Shown piece by piece: positions 1 through 6,493 of a stretch of 34,685 bases of DNA. Within the stretch, counting starts at the first letter, position 1. The number at the start of each line of letters is the position of its first letter. The translations under genes were made by a program, and so were the position numbers. This stretch comes from a virus. The notes under the pieces are model-generated. The model did no database searches and was not told the DNA's origin. It saw only the letters and a list, made by a program, of their open reading frames with translations. The DNA lies in the IMG/VR virus record IMGVR_UViG_3300009076_001995, positions 1-34,685 of that record. One strand, 5' to 3'.

Positions 1-390
1 AATGCAGTGACCGCCACCCATGTAATGACCAACAAGCTTACCGTGCGGCATTCCAGCTCTGCTTTTCACAATCAACAGAACTTCAGTGCCGTTTTTCGGT
101 GCCGTATCCATCATTTCCCATGGTGACTCTGGCGGTAGCTCTCTAGATTCTTCGCCAATTAGCGTGTTGTCAGCGCTAAACATTACAACCTGCTGGGCTT
201 TATTCGGATCATATACATGACCTTTTGGCGCGAGCTTCTTCCAGAGCGCCCCGGTTGCAGCTGGCTTTGTTGATGCGATTGCGACGTCACCAAACCTCAC
301 GGAACAAAAAACAGTAACGGTCATTTGGATGCAGCGGGACTTGTTAGGCGCCTTGCCATATGTCATGGGAAAAGCTGGTTTATCTTTCAT
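1..390 (-). CDS. Phage protein with TAPKNGT-type motif, cut by window edge
   Basis: An open frame starts at the ATG at 390 and runs off the left edge, giving at least 130 residues. It is read from the reverse complement. The start overlaps the TGA of the upstream gene in an ATGA junction, so it is the next gene of the leftward operon. Residues about 93-117 contain PWEMMDTAPKNGTEVLLIV, a W-x(2)-M-x-TAP-(R/K)-(D/N)-GT pattern that I know from many small phage proteins of unknown role. No catalytic motif or membrane segment is visible. I do not know its function. The C-terminus is missing. Confidence 0.75.
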   Translation of the reverse strand, partial: MKDKPAFPMTYGKAPNKSRCIQMTVTVFCSVRFGDVAIASTKPAATGALWKKLAPKGHVYDPNKAQQVVMFSADNTLIGEESRELPPESPWEMMDTAPKNGTEVLLIVKSRAGMPHGKLVGHYMGGGHCI

Positions 391-758
391 ACTGCCGCCT
401 CACCATTCCATTCCGGCGGAAAGTATTCAGCCCACCCCAGCAGCTTGAGCTGCTCATTAAATTGCATAGGCTCGTAATAGCCATTGAAATCAGGATGGTC
501 ATATTGGTTATGCCAGCCGATTGCGCTGATTGGATCTCCATCGGTATTGACGTGGCAGTCTTCATCTAACGGTTCTCCGTCATCATCAAGTTCCAATGGC
601 TTGTTGATGTAGTTGGCCAGGTAAACTAATGTTCTTGGCTGTTCGCCAGCATTCCACTGGCTTTGCACTGCGATCCAGAACAGATGGTTTTCGCCCTTTG
701 GAACTTCAGGTGTGTTTGATGGCAGTTGCCAGTTCACTTGAGGTGCAAGTTGTTTCAT
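387..758 (-). CDS. Hypothetical early phage protein, 123 aa
   Basis: This gene lies between the rdgC-like gene and the edge gene and is joined to both by ATGA overlaps, so it is translated as part of the PL operon. The protein is acidic ([12 protein letters not shown] around residue 56) and rich in Trp and Tyr, ending near [12 protein letters not shown]. No signal peptide, membrane segment or zinc site is seen. I do not recognise a family; small acidic proteins like this are common in the leftward operons of lambdoid phages, where many modulate host functions, but that is only context. Confidence 0.7.
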   Translation of the reverse strand: MKQLAPQVNWQLPSNTPEVPKGENHLFWIAVQSQWNAGEQPRTLVYLANYINKPLELDDDGEPLDEDCHVNTDGDPISAIGWHNQYDHPDFNGYYEPMQFNEQLKLLGWAEYFPPEWNGEAAV

Positions 759-1888
759 GCTGCCACCTCGCGCAGAAGCACTTGACGATTGCCGTTGTGG
801 CCCATCTCAGACACAACACCATTACGCTCCATGGCTTCAACGATGTAAGCCGATCTGTTGTAGCCAATTCTGAATTTTCGCTGGATGGCAGAAACTGAAA
901 CCTTCTTCGACTCAACGACAAAAGCAACAGCCTCTGTGTAAAGCGGGTCTTCTTCCTCTGCATTCCATATCGGATTTTTTTGAACGCCTTTAGTTGTTGG
1001 CTCGCCAACATTCCCATCAACAGCAGCAATCAAAGCCCGGAACTGCTGCGCCATCAGCAGCAAATCGGCATCAACGCGCAGCACCAGGTCATCCCAACCA
1101 AGTTCGTCGTTTGTGTTGGTTGTCAGTTCGTTCCACTGAATGCTTCGGATTGAGCCGTCATCAGCAATGGTGAAGCTCAGCGCGTTTGGTAGTGACATTT
1201 CCAGCTTGGTGACCAGCTTATCTTCCAGGTGACTTTGTACTTCAGCTGATGAAAGTAGGTGATTGCTGAACTTGGCTTTTGCACCTTCTTCATCCGGAGC
1301 TTTCAGCTCTACGGAATTGCCGAGCTCAAATCCGGTTGGCAGATTTTTGCCGGCAAGCCAGTCCTGCATATTCAGGTTCAGCTTGTTGTTGTCAGTCCAC
1401 GGCAGTGCAGGCAGTGAGCCCAATGATTTGCGTAGCAATGCCAGCAAGTCTTCGGCGCGCCCGGCGCTTGTGGTATTCACAATCAGATAGCCGGTTTTGC
1501 TGTCATAGATAACAGTAACAACTGACGAACGGGGCATAGCGCGTGGCAGCAGCGCCTGAATTAACTCTTCACGCAGCGCCTGCTTTTCTTTGCGGCCGAG
1601 TGAGCGACCTTTATCCAGTTCCAGCGCCGCAATTTTTGGCTGCAGTTCTTCGTTGATAACCGCAGCTGGTAACATTTTCTCCTGACGTTTAACGGCAACA
1701 ACAAACAAACCATCTTGGCCTTCGTGCACTAGCTGCTTGATTGTCGGATGAACAGGGTAGGTGAAGCCCATTTTTACAGCTTCTTGCCCCATGCAGGGCG
1801 TGAACTGATGCTCTGCTAAAAATGCGTCATGGCCGGTTAAATTTAACTGCTCAGTGACTTTGTAAATTCGTGCGTTTTTGAACCACAT
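755..1888 (-). CDS. rdgC: RdgC fused to an FtsK gamma winged-helix domain
   Basis: Residues 1 to about 295 are RdgC. The N-terminus [24 protein letters not shown] at 29-41, LLPRAMPR at 113-120, [18 protein letters not shown] at 146-163 and RVDADLLLM near 271 match the E. coli protein along its length (usual size about 303 aa). RdgC is a ring-shaped dimeric DNA-binding protein that restrains RecA. After a short linker (about 292-312), residues 313-372 ([40 protein letters not shown]) match the FtsK gamma domain, which reads KOPS DNA and activates XerD. Asn344 and Glu351 match the DNA-contacting Asn and Glu of FtsK gamma, but the intervening Arg position is Tyr348. AAGGAG with 7-nt spacing supports the start at 1888. 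It probably manages phage recombination; the role of the fused domain is unknown. Confidence 0.9.
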   Translation of the reverse strand: MWFKNARIYKVTEQLNLTGHDAFLAEHQFTPCMGQEAVKMGFTYPVHPTIKQLVHEGQDGLFVVAVKRQEKMLPAAVINEELQPKIAALELDKGRSLGRKEKQALREELIQALLPRAMPRSSVVTVIYDSKTGYLIVNTTSAGRAEDLLALLRKSLGSLPALPWTDNNKLNLNMQDWLAGKNLPTGFELGNSVELKAPDEEGAKAKFSNHLLSSAEVQSHLEDKLVTKLEMSLPNALSFTIADDGSIRSIQWNELTTNTNDELGWDDLVLRVDADLLLMAQQFRALIAAVDGNVGEPTTKGVQKNPIWNAEEEDPLYTEAVAFVVESKKVSVSAIQRKFRIGYNRSAYIVEAMERNGVVSEMGHNGNRQVLLREVAA

Positions 1889-1899
1889 AGAGCCGCTCC

Positions 1900-2583
1900 T
1901 TATGCCGCTTCGCTGACATCAATCGCCACTTGCTGCACCCTTTGAAGGTCATCAGCAATAGCGTCCAGGACGTCGGCAATGGTTGGATGAAGCAGGGCAG
2001 CTAAGCGCTCAAGGACCTGCAATTTGGTATCGATGTCAGACATTGGCGTGAGGGTCGGAACATGGAGCAGCTTTTCCAACTTCAGCAAGCTGCTTTCAAT
2101 TTCAGCCGGCAATGCCTTTTTTGATTGCTGGATCTGAGTCACGATGGCAGTTGCTTCAGCTTCAGCTCGCACAATCACCGGATCCGGTTCTTGTTGTTCA
2201 GCCGGTGTCATATCTAGCAGCGCCGCCAAATCTTCGGCTGGTTCTTCGCCAGGCCGGTCAACGTCTATAATTTCCACCGTCTGTTTTGCCAGTTTTGCTG
2301 AGGTCTCAGATTTTGGCGCCACAGGGAAAACTGCGCCTTGATCCAACTTCATACTAGCTGGCGAAGCCAGATTTTTGAGGTGCGTTTTCCCGGCGTCGGT
2401 GATGTTAAACTGGCCGTTCCCATACAGCTTTGCCATTCCGAGTTCGACAAGTTGTGTTAGTAAATTGGTTGCCAGGGCTTTTTCAACTTTTAGCGTCTGC
2501 ATCATTGCGTACGGGGTTGAAGGTTTGCAGCTCAACGCTGTGAGCGTAGAAGCCTGAGTGTTTGTCAGCGATACAGTGCTCAT
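1900..2583 (-). CDS. Hypothetical PL-operon protein with N-terminal winged-helix-like region
   Basis: A 227-aa protein when started at the ATG at 2583, which has GGAG at 7-nt spacing; an ATG at 2586 that overlaps the upstream stop is the alternative. Residues about 10-70 ([36 protein letters not shown]) look like a winged helix of the kind that separates helices with a wing ending in ITDAGKTHL. The middle is acidic and probably flexible ([23 protein letters not shown]), and the C-terminal 90 residues are helical, with leucine spacing compatible with a coiled coil. It sits directly before the RdgC fusion gene. I do not recognise a named family. A DNA-binding accessory to recombination or regulation is an inference from fold and position. 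Confidence 0.7.
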   Translation of the reverse strand: MSTVSLTNTQASTLTALSCKPSTPYAMMQTLKVEKALATNLLTQLVELGMAKLYGNGQFNITDAGKTHLKNLASPASMKLDQGAVFPVAPKSETSAKLAKQTVEIIDVDRPGEEPAEDLAALLDMTPAEQQEPDPVIVRAEAEATAIVTQIQQSKKALPAEIESSLLKLEKLLHVPTLTPMSDIDTKLQVLERLAALLHPTIADVLDAIADDLQRVQQVAIDVSEAA

Positions 2584-2948
2584 CATGACGCTCCAACAAG
2601 GTGCTGCTGAACAAAAGCCGCACCTTTTTCGCTAAGGCTGTAACGACCTTCATGTTCGCGCAGCCAGCCAAAGGCGCGTAGGTCATTCAGAATGTGCACA
2701 CATTGGGTGCGACTATCGAAAACACCGGAGTGCATTGCTGCGTTAACGCCGATTGCCATGTCTGGATCTGCCGCGCCTTTTGTAAAAACGACATAAAGCG
2801 CTGAGCGTTGTTGCTGGCTCAGTTGATTCTTGTCACCTGGCAGAATCGGCGCTGCTTCGAACTCGCCATTTACGATGCACACGCGGGCCAGTAGCCCGGT
2901 GTTAGTGGTAATGGCTTCTTTGGTTTGGACTGCTGTTTGAAGTGTCAT
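2583..2948 (-). CDS. Winged-helix-like protein, first gene of the PL operon
   Basis: The 121-aa product begins about 58 nt after the predicted PL start. The C-terminal part (ALYVVFTKGAADPDMAIGVNAAM, VHILNDLRAFGWLREHEGRYSLSEKG) resembles a winged helix that ends in a turn of the GWLRE-GRYSLSEKG type. This pattern resembles the neighbouring gene's N-terminal region, so the two may be related by fold. The ribosome site is weak (GGGTG before ATG at 2948). It occupies the place that N takes in lambda, but it lacks the short arginine-rich N-terminus expected of an N protein, so I do not call it N. Confidence 0.7.
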   Translation of the reverse strand: MTLQTAVQTKEAITTNTGLLARVCIVNGEFEAAPILPGDKNQLSQQQRSALYVVFTKGAADPDMAIGVNAAMHSGVFDSRTQCVHILNDLRAFGWLREHEGRYSLSEKGAAFVQQHLVGAS

Positions 2949-2980
2949 TTGTCACCCATTTGCTTTACTTACTGGCTAGT

Positions 2981-3021
2981 CGTGATATTTCAGCAACACA
3001 CATGATTCACTAAATATCACG
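2981..3021. repeat. 10-bp inverted repeat in the PL leader
   Basis: CGTGATATTT at 2981-2990 and AAATATCACG at 3012-3021 are perfect inverted repeats 21 bp apart. The right arm overlaps the PL -10 and an operator. It may be additional repressor half-sites or a fold in DNA; since PL initiates within it, it is not fully transcribed. Confidence 0.5.
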
Positions 3022-3054
3022 CAATGTGTTTCTTAAGTCAACACGTAATGTGTT
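2992..3054. promoter_or_regulatory. OL operator cluster
   Basis: Two clear 15-bp sites, AACACgtaatGTGTT at 3040-3054 and ATCACgcaatGTGTT at 3016-3030, fit the form AWCAC-N5-GTGWT that also occurs at OR. A third, degenerate site (AGCAAcacacATGAT, 7 of 10 half-site bases) sits at 2992-3006, again 24 bp away. They overlap the -35 and -10 of the predicted PL promoter. This is a lambda-like arrangement of operators for the CI and Cro proteins encoded next door; assignment to these proteins is inference. Confidence 0.75.
3013..3041 (-). promoter_or_regulatory. PL promoter
   Basis: On the minus strand, TTGACT (3041-3036) is followed after exactly 17 bp by GATATT (3018-3013), a 5/6 and a 4/6 match to the sigma70 boxes. 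The predicted start is near 3006, 58 nt before the first PL gene. The two best OL operators cover the -35 and the spacer/-10, so repressor binding should block it. Confidence 0.7.
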
Positions 3055-3071
3055 TTTATTTTTTACGGCCA

Positions 3072-3095
3072 ATAAAAAACCCGCCGTAGCGGGTT
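3072..3095 (-). terminator. Intrinsic terminator of the repressor operon
   Basis: Stem AACCCGC (3078-3084), loop, GCGGGTT (3089-3095). Read on the minus strand the hairpin is followed by a run of T, so it ends transcription coming from the repressor and the BRCT gene. It insulates that operon from PL, which starts about 70 bp further on in the same direction. Confidence 0.85.
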
Positions 3096-3114
3096 GGAAT
3101 GGTTATTGAAAATA

Positions 3115-3975
3115 CTATCCTTGAATTGCGTCGTGGTAGTCGTTTTCGTGAACAATGACTAGTGGAAAACCTTTACGCCTAAGATCAACTGCTTGCTCTA
3201 TTTTTCTGCCGTAGCAGGCGTATGACCAGTTGGGGTTGCCGTTAGCTCCAACTACAAGGTAATTCACTTTCTTGGAGACTGTATTTATAAAGTCACCGCC
3301 CCGATCAGAAATTTGCTGCGCTAATTCCTTGCGTTTAAATTGAGATGATTCACCAGTAAAGCAAAATGTTCTATTGATGAACTCAATGTTGGGGCAGGTT
3401 GCACATATGCCGAATATGTTTTGGCCGTCTAGTGTAGGAGATGTAAGTGTTACGTCGTCTGCTAGGCTAGTAAATTCCATAAAAAACTGCATCAGTTTTT
3501 TATGTTCATCTTGGTCAATAATACCATCTGCCATGACATTTGTTACTAACGAATCGACTTCATCAAATGGCCAAATTGTTCGCAATTGTTGGTGTTCATC
3601 CAACCAGCTGCGTAGTCCTTTTAACTCTCGCTCAGTGATTAGACAATCTGACGCTATCCCTGCAAGTACGCCATGTAAACGTTGCATTGTTGAAGTGATT
3701 TCGCAATAAAACTCAGTTGAAGTTAGCTTTTCACATAACCATAGGATGTCCGTTCGTTCATCTTCAGTCATGATATGATCAGCTATAGCAGCTTGAACTA
3801 CCGGGGCTAATTCGTTAAATGGGTGCTTGTGAAGAACTTCGCGATGTTCGTCTAACCAGGCATTTAAAAAATCAATTTCTTGCGGGTTTATTTTTTGGTC
3901 TACCGCTATGCCTTCGATAATTCCGATAAAGTTGTTAATTGATTTGTTTAACTTAGCTTTAGAATTTATCAGCAT
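3115..3975 (-). CDS. BRCT-domain protein with two TerB-like repeats, co-expressed with the repressor
   Basis: The start at 3975 is chosen because AGGAGG lies 5 nt upstream; it gives 286 aa and avoids overlap with the repressor stop at 3993. Residues 18-83 and 102-168 are a tandem repeat (GIAVDQKINPQEIDFLNAWLDEH and GIASDCLITERELKGLRSWLDEH share the pattern GIA-D--I---E---L--WLDEH), resembling an acidic TerB-like helical unit. Residues 198-284 are a BRCT domain (FINRTFCFTGE, DRGGDFINTVSKKVNYLVVG, W250, KGFPLVIVHENDY) of the kind found in NAD-dependent ligase. Residues 191-194 carry C-x2-C. The gene lies between the repressor and a terminator, so it should be expressed in the lysogen. A DNA-damage-related or exclusion role is possible; function is unknown. 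Confidence 0.8.
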   Translation of the reverse strand: MLINSKAKLNKSINNFIGIIEGIAVDQKINPQEIDFLNAWLDEHREVLHKHPFNELAPVVQAAIADHIMTEDERTDILWLCEKLTSTEFYCEITSTMQRLHGVLAGIASDCLITERELKGLRSWLDEHQQLRTIWPFDEVDSLVTNVMADGIIDQDEHKKLMQFFMEFTSLADDVTLTSPTLDGQNIFGICATCPNIEFINRTFCFTGESSQFKRKELAQQISDRGGDFINTVSKKVNYLVVGANGNPNWSYACYGRKIEQAVDLRRKGFPLVIVHENDYHDAIQG

Positions 3976-3992
3976 CCGCGCCTCCTGTGCTG

Positions 3993-4706
3993 CTATCTTA
4001 ATACTGAATACCAAAACACTCTGCCAAGAACTTTTACATCGTTGGCCTGATCAGCCAGATAATCTTCATCTGGATATTCATCACGGTTAAAACTGCGCAG
4101 TCGTACGCCACCGCCCGGCAGGCGGTAAAGAACCTTAACTCTAAGCATGCCCCCGTGATCAATGGCGTACATGTCGCCATCTTTAATTTTGGAGTTAGCG
4201 GTATCTATTCCGACAGTAGCTTGGTCCGGGAGGACGGGCTCCATACTATTGCCAGATACAACAACACAAGCGGCCATTTCTGGCTGAATGTTGTAACGGC
4301 GCAATGTAGATTTCGCGAAACGAAGTTTAAAACCTCTATTCTCTCGCTGCACAATAGATCCATTACCTGCAGACAACTCAACTTCCTTGTAAAAGGGTAA
4401 TTCAACTTCATCAGGAGACAGCGGGGTATTACTATCCCAAGTATCAAATTCGCCAATAACGTAATGATTCTTTGATTCTTCTAGGTTTTTTTCTGGGGAG
4501 TAGTCAATGTTTCTAGGGATAAGGGATAACACATCAATTCTCAGGGCGTTACCTATGGCCTTGAGATCGTCAATCTTTGGCTCTCGTTCGCCTCTTTCAT
4601 AGTTTGAAAGCCGTGATTGTCCCCAGCCAAGCTTGGAGGCCAATTCTGGTTGTGATAAGCCAGCATTCTTGCGTGCTTCAGCTATTTTTTTGCCTACAGA
4701 TTTCAT
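3993..4706 (-). CDS. cI: CI-like repressor, LexA/S24 family
   Basis: From the ATG at 4706 the protein has 237 aa. Residues 6-60 form an HTH_3 domain (IAEARKNAGLSQPELASKLGW, SRLSNYERGEREP). Residues 105-237 form the S24 auto-protease domain: an Ala113-Gly114 cleavage pair in LSAGNGS, catalytic Ser154 in SGNSMEPVLP, and Lys191 in MLRVKVLY. RecA-stimulated self-cleavage, hence SOS induction, is expected from the family. The open frame extends upstream to 4874, but that would run over PR and cro. The predicted PRM start coincides with the ATG at 4706, as in lambda cI, suggesting a leaderless mRNA; an in-frame ATG at 4712 is an alternative. It maintains lysogeny by binding OL and OR. Confidence 0.95.
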   Translation of the reverse strand: MKSVGKKIAEARKNAGLSQPELASKLGWGQSRLSNYERGEREPKIDDLKAIGNALRIDVLSLIPRNIDYSPEKNLEESKNHYVIGEFDTWDSNTPLSPDEVELPFYKEVELSAGNGSIVQRENRGFKLRFAKSTLRRYNIQPEMAACVVVSGNSMEPVLPDQATVGIDTANSKIKDGDMYAIDHGGMLRVKVLYRLPGGGVRLRSFNRDEYPDEDYLADQANDVKVLGRVFWYSVLR

Positions 4707-4713
4707 AAGCATA

Positions 4714-4742
4714 ATTAAATCACGCTCCGTGATGATTGACAA
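4714..4742 (-). promoter_or_regulatory. PRM promoter for the repressor
   Basis: On the minus strand TTGTCA (4742-4737) is followed after 17 bp by TTTAAT (4719-4714), each 5/6 to consensus. The expected start is about 4707-4705, on the ATG at 4706. Its -35 box is almost the same DNA as the PR -35 on the other strand, so the two promoters are back to back and overlapping. Confidence 0.65.
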
Positions 4743-4779
4743 ACAACGTAATGTGATTTTAAATAACACGAAATGTGTT
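4719..4779. promoter_or_regulatory. OR operator cluster
   Basis: Three 15-bp sites: ATCACgctccGTGAT (4719-4733, perfect palindromic halves), ACAACgtaatGTGAT (4743-4757, left half degenerate) and AACACgaaatGTGTT (4765-4779). Spacing is 24 and 22 bp. The first abuts the PRM -10, the second fills the PR spacer and the third covers the PR start. The layout is that of lambda OR, with CI and Cro as the likely ligands. Confidence 0.8.
4736..4764 (+). promoter_or_regulatory. PR promoter
   Basis: TTGACA (4736-4741) with a 17-bp spacer to TTAAAT (4759-4764). Perfect -35, 4/6 -10. Start expected near 4771, giving a leader of about 23 nt to cro, whose ribosome site AAGGA lies at 4780-4784. Covered by OR. 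Confidence 0.8.
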
Positions 4780-4793
4780 AAGGAATTTGCGTT

Positions 4794-5012
4794 ATGACAA
4801 AAATCACAGAATGGCGAGAGAAAGCAAATCTCACCCAGTATGAACTTGCAATTCGTTGCGGCTGGACAAGCCAAAGCCGAATTTCTAATTATGAAAGCAG
4901 CCAGCGAATTCCTAGCCTGAATGACTGCCGGATAATTGTTTCAGCGCTAAGAGATAGCGGTGTCGATTGTTCATTTGACGATGTTTTTCCTCCTGCTGAA
5001 TCTGCAGCCTAA
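4794..5012 (+). CDS. cro: Cro-like repressor
   Basis: A 72-aa helix-turn-helix protein (EWREKANLTQYELAIRCGW, SRISNYESSQRIPSLNDCRIIVSALR) with no protease domain. Its position as the first gene right of PR, divergent from the repressor, defines it as Cro. AAGGA lies 9 nt before the ATG at 4794. The HTH pattern resembles that of the repressor, fitting recognition of the same operators. The gene ends in TAATG with the start of the CII-like gene, so the two are translationally coupled. Confidence 0.9.
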   Translation: MTKITEWREKANLTQYELAIRCGWTSQSRISNYESSQRIPSLNDCRIIVSALRDSGVDCSFDDVFPPAESAA

Positions 5013-5509
5013 TGATGGTGCCAAAAATGAGCAATAACATGTTAAAGGCAAGTGCAATTCCACAGTGTCCACTTGATGCTGCATATTTCCTTGGAAAGCG
5101 CCATAACGCGAGCGATCTTGCCCGCAAATTGGGGGTTAGCCCGAATGTTTTGGGCAACAAACTAAACCCAGATCAAGAGTTCCACAAACTGAGCCTGGGT
5201 GAAGCTGTCGCAATCACTGAGCTGACTGGTGACGACATCATTTTGCAGGCTTGGTGCCAGCAGCGCGGTGGAGTGTTTGTGAAACTGCCGGATGACGTCG
5301 CAAGTGATGAAGAATTGAGTGATCAGTTGATGCGCCTTAGCGAAGAGCTAGGTTCGGCCCTGGGTGAAATACGCCACGCCAGAACAGATGGAGTTATCGA
5401 CCAGGTTGAATTTGAAAGCATTAAAACCAAGTTGATGCAAACAGTCACCGAAGCTCTGGCCTTAAAAGAAGTTGTCGCGGATCAGGTTCGGGAGTTGAAA
5501 GCTGTATGA
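5012..5509 (+). CDS. CII-like regulator, CP76 family
   Basis: The 165-aa protein matches the Phage_CP76 (CII) type found in P2/K139-like phages: DAAYFLGKRHNASDLARKLGVSPNVLGNKLNPDQEFHKLSLGEAVAITELTGDDIIL is the characteristic helix-turn-helix core (quoted in part by position 23-78). The C-terminal half (95-165) is helical and acidic and may oligomerise. Position directly after cro is that of lambda cII, which activates lysogenic promoters. Starts at 5012 (TAATG), 5015 or 5027 are all possible; none has a strong ribosome site, favouring coupling from cro. Confidence 0.8.
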   Translation: MMVPKMSNNMLKASAIPQCPLDAAYFLGKRHNASDLARKLGVSPNVLGNKLNPDQEFHKLSLGEAVAITELTGDDIILQAWCQQRGGVFVKLPDDVASDEELSDQLMRLSEELGSALGEIRHARTDGVIDQVEFESIKTKLMQTVTEALALKEVVADQVRELKAV

Positions 5510-5703
5510 CGGATTTAGTTGATATCGCTCAGGCTGAGACTGACCTGCACTTGAAAGTAGCATTAGTAAAACGTGAACGGACACTGCAATGCACTGGCCG
5601 ATGCAATTGGTGCAGTCAGCCGGTGGCTGCAACGGTACCGTTTTGCGATAAAGAATGTAGTGACGATTGGCACCAACATAAACGGATAAATGGCGGGTGG
5701 TGA
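5506..5703 (+). CDS. Small zinc-finger phage protein
   Basis: A 65-aa protein starting in an ATGA overlap with the CII-like stop. Cys33-x2-Cys36 (RCNWCSQPV) and Cys47-x3-Cys51 (FCDKECSDDW) form a four-cysteine zinc site; the first helix (AETDLHLKVAL) precedes it. This resembles DksA/TraR-like or DUF2116-like small zinc fingers in phage early operons. A regulatory or RNA-polymerase-related role would fit such families but is not shown by the sequence. Confidence 0.75.
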   Translation: MTDLVDIAQAETDLHLKVALVKRERTLQCTGRCNWCSQPVAATVPFCDKECSDDWHQHKRINGGW

Positions 5704-5771
5704 TCAGCGGATTACCAACCGCATTCGCGCCTGAATAGTGCTCAGTTCACTAAGTATAAAACATGATTTCT

Positions 5772-5844
5772 TTGCGATGGGCCCATCAATCAAATTAGCG
5801 TTTTAGGGGTTTAACGGGGTGTTGATAAGGCGGGCCCATCGCAA
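5772..5844. repeat. 13-bp perfect inverted repeat
   Basis: TTGCGATGGGCCC (5772-5784) and GGGCCCATCGCAA (5832-5844). The left arm continues into the palindrome GATGGGCCCATC (5776-5787), and GGGCCC is itself palindromic, so both arms can pair with each other or with themselves. No T-run follows, so it is not an ordinary terminator. Confidence 0.75.
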
Positions 5845-5933
5845 TGCGATTACGCAAGGCTGACATGGAGTTGCGGCGTTGTAGTTCGCAGCAAAATCAA
5901 AGTAGTAATGAATAATAACCATGAAGAGGCGAG

Positions 5934-5959
5934 TAGTTAGTTTTCATGTCAACTAACTA
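5934..5959. repeat. 9-bp hairpin
   Basis: TAGTTAGTT (5934-5942), 8-nt loop, AACTAACTA (5951-5959). It is a perfect stem made of the repeated unit TAGT, AT-rich and not followed by a T-run. Role unknown; a structural or protein-binding element in the PR transcript. Confidence 0.65.
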
Positions 5960-6033
5960 AGTATTAGCCAGACATGATTAACCGGGGAGCTCCACAGGGC
6001 TGTAAAATCGGGGTTTGTTATAGCTAAAGTCCT

Positions 6034-6175
6034 GCAACTCAGTTTATTGGTTTGGTGTTTCAAAATGTGTGCTTGCCTTGAGCGCGTTGCGTCGGAATTG
6101 ATCAGCCGGAAACATGCCAACCTGAAACACCAAAACCAATGAGCTGGTCGGGCAAGCTCAGTTCTATTAAATGCC
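6034..6175 (+). ncRNA. Structured element A (long bulged stem-loop)
   Basis: The left arm ATTGGTTTGGTGTTTCA (6046-6062) pairs with TGAAACACCAAAACCAAT (6123-6140), leaving one unpaired A on the right arm. Allowing G-U pairs the stem continues outward to 6040 and 6146. The loop is 60 nt. A homologous element with the same bulge, the same CTTGAGC at offset 31 and the same GAGCTGGT after the right arm lies at 6494-6640. The arms of the two copies differ at five paired positions and every change is compensated. It may be an RNA or a folded single-stranded DNA element; type ncRNA is my best guess. Confidence 0.6.
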
Positions 6176-6195
6176 CTGAAATATAAGGAACAAAC

Positions 6196-6369
6196 ATGAC
6201 AACCACAGTAACAGTTGAGGTCCATTGCCCGGAAGGTGTTGAAGTTGTAGTTAACATCGAAAACGACCCGTGCAGCGATATTAAAGAAGTTGTAATTCAA
6301 AACGGAGAAAAATACCAATCCGTTGTTTACGACAATAAAGCAATCACGGTCTGTGAACGCCTGAAATAA
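6196..6369 (+). CDS. Small hypothetical protein, 57 aa
   Basis: ATG at 6196 preceded by AAGGA (6185-6189) with good spacing; TAA at 6367. The product (MTTTVTVEVHCPEGVEVVVN..., ...VVYDNKAITVCERLK) is acidic and looks like a small all-beta protein with alternating Val/hydrophobic residues. It sits alone between the two homologous stem-loop elements A and B, as if it were a cassette. I recognise no family with certainty. Confidence 0.7.
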   Translation: MTTTVTVEVHCPEGVEVVVNIENDPCSDIKEVVIQNGEKYQSVVYDNKAITVCERLK

Positions 6370-6493
6370 CGGATTTGCTCTGAATGAAACTTAGCGCGGA
6401 GTTGGCCGTATGGCTGCGCGTAGTTCCGAATGGCAACCGGTTAATTCATAAGTTAGCCAACTTTGTGCAATGACGTGGCCACTGCGTTAAGTG

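Larger units (their letters stand above)
5704..6195. other. Non-coding early region with three inverted repeats
   Basis: About 490 bp with no convincing protein gene on either strand. It holds a 13-bp inverted repeat (5772-5844), a 9-bp hairpin (5934-5959) and the first long stem-loop element (6040-6146). It lies inside the PR transcript, so all three can fold in RNA. The leftward frame across 5953-6318 overlaps the stem-loop and the 57-aa gene and looks like a shadow. Confidence 0.6.

Noticed and set aside
706-1029. Leftward 107-aa frame inside the RdgC fusion gene
   Set aside because: It overlaps the conserved FtsK gamma coding sequence in another frame and has no supporting features.
4707-4874. 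N-terminal extension of the repressor frame
   Set aside because: It would overlap PR, OR and the start of cro, and the family N-terminus starts at MKSVGKKI.
5772-5844. 13-bp inverted repeat as an intrinsic terminator
   Set aside because: The loop is 47 nt and no T-run follows on either strand.
5953-6318. Leftward 121-aa frame over element A and the 57-aa gene
   Set aside because: Antisense to a gene with a good ribosome site; similarity to the leftward frame over element B follows from the shared stem-loops.
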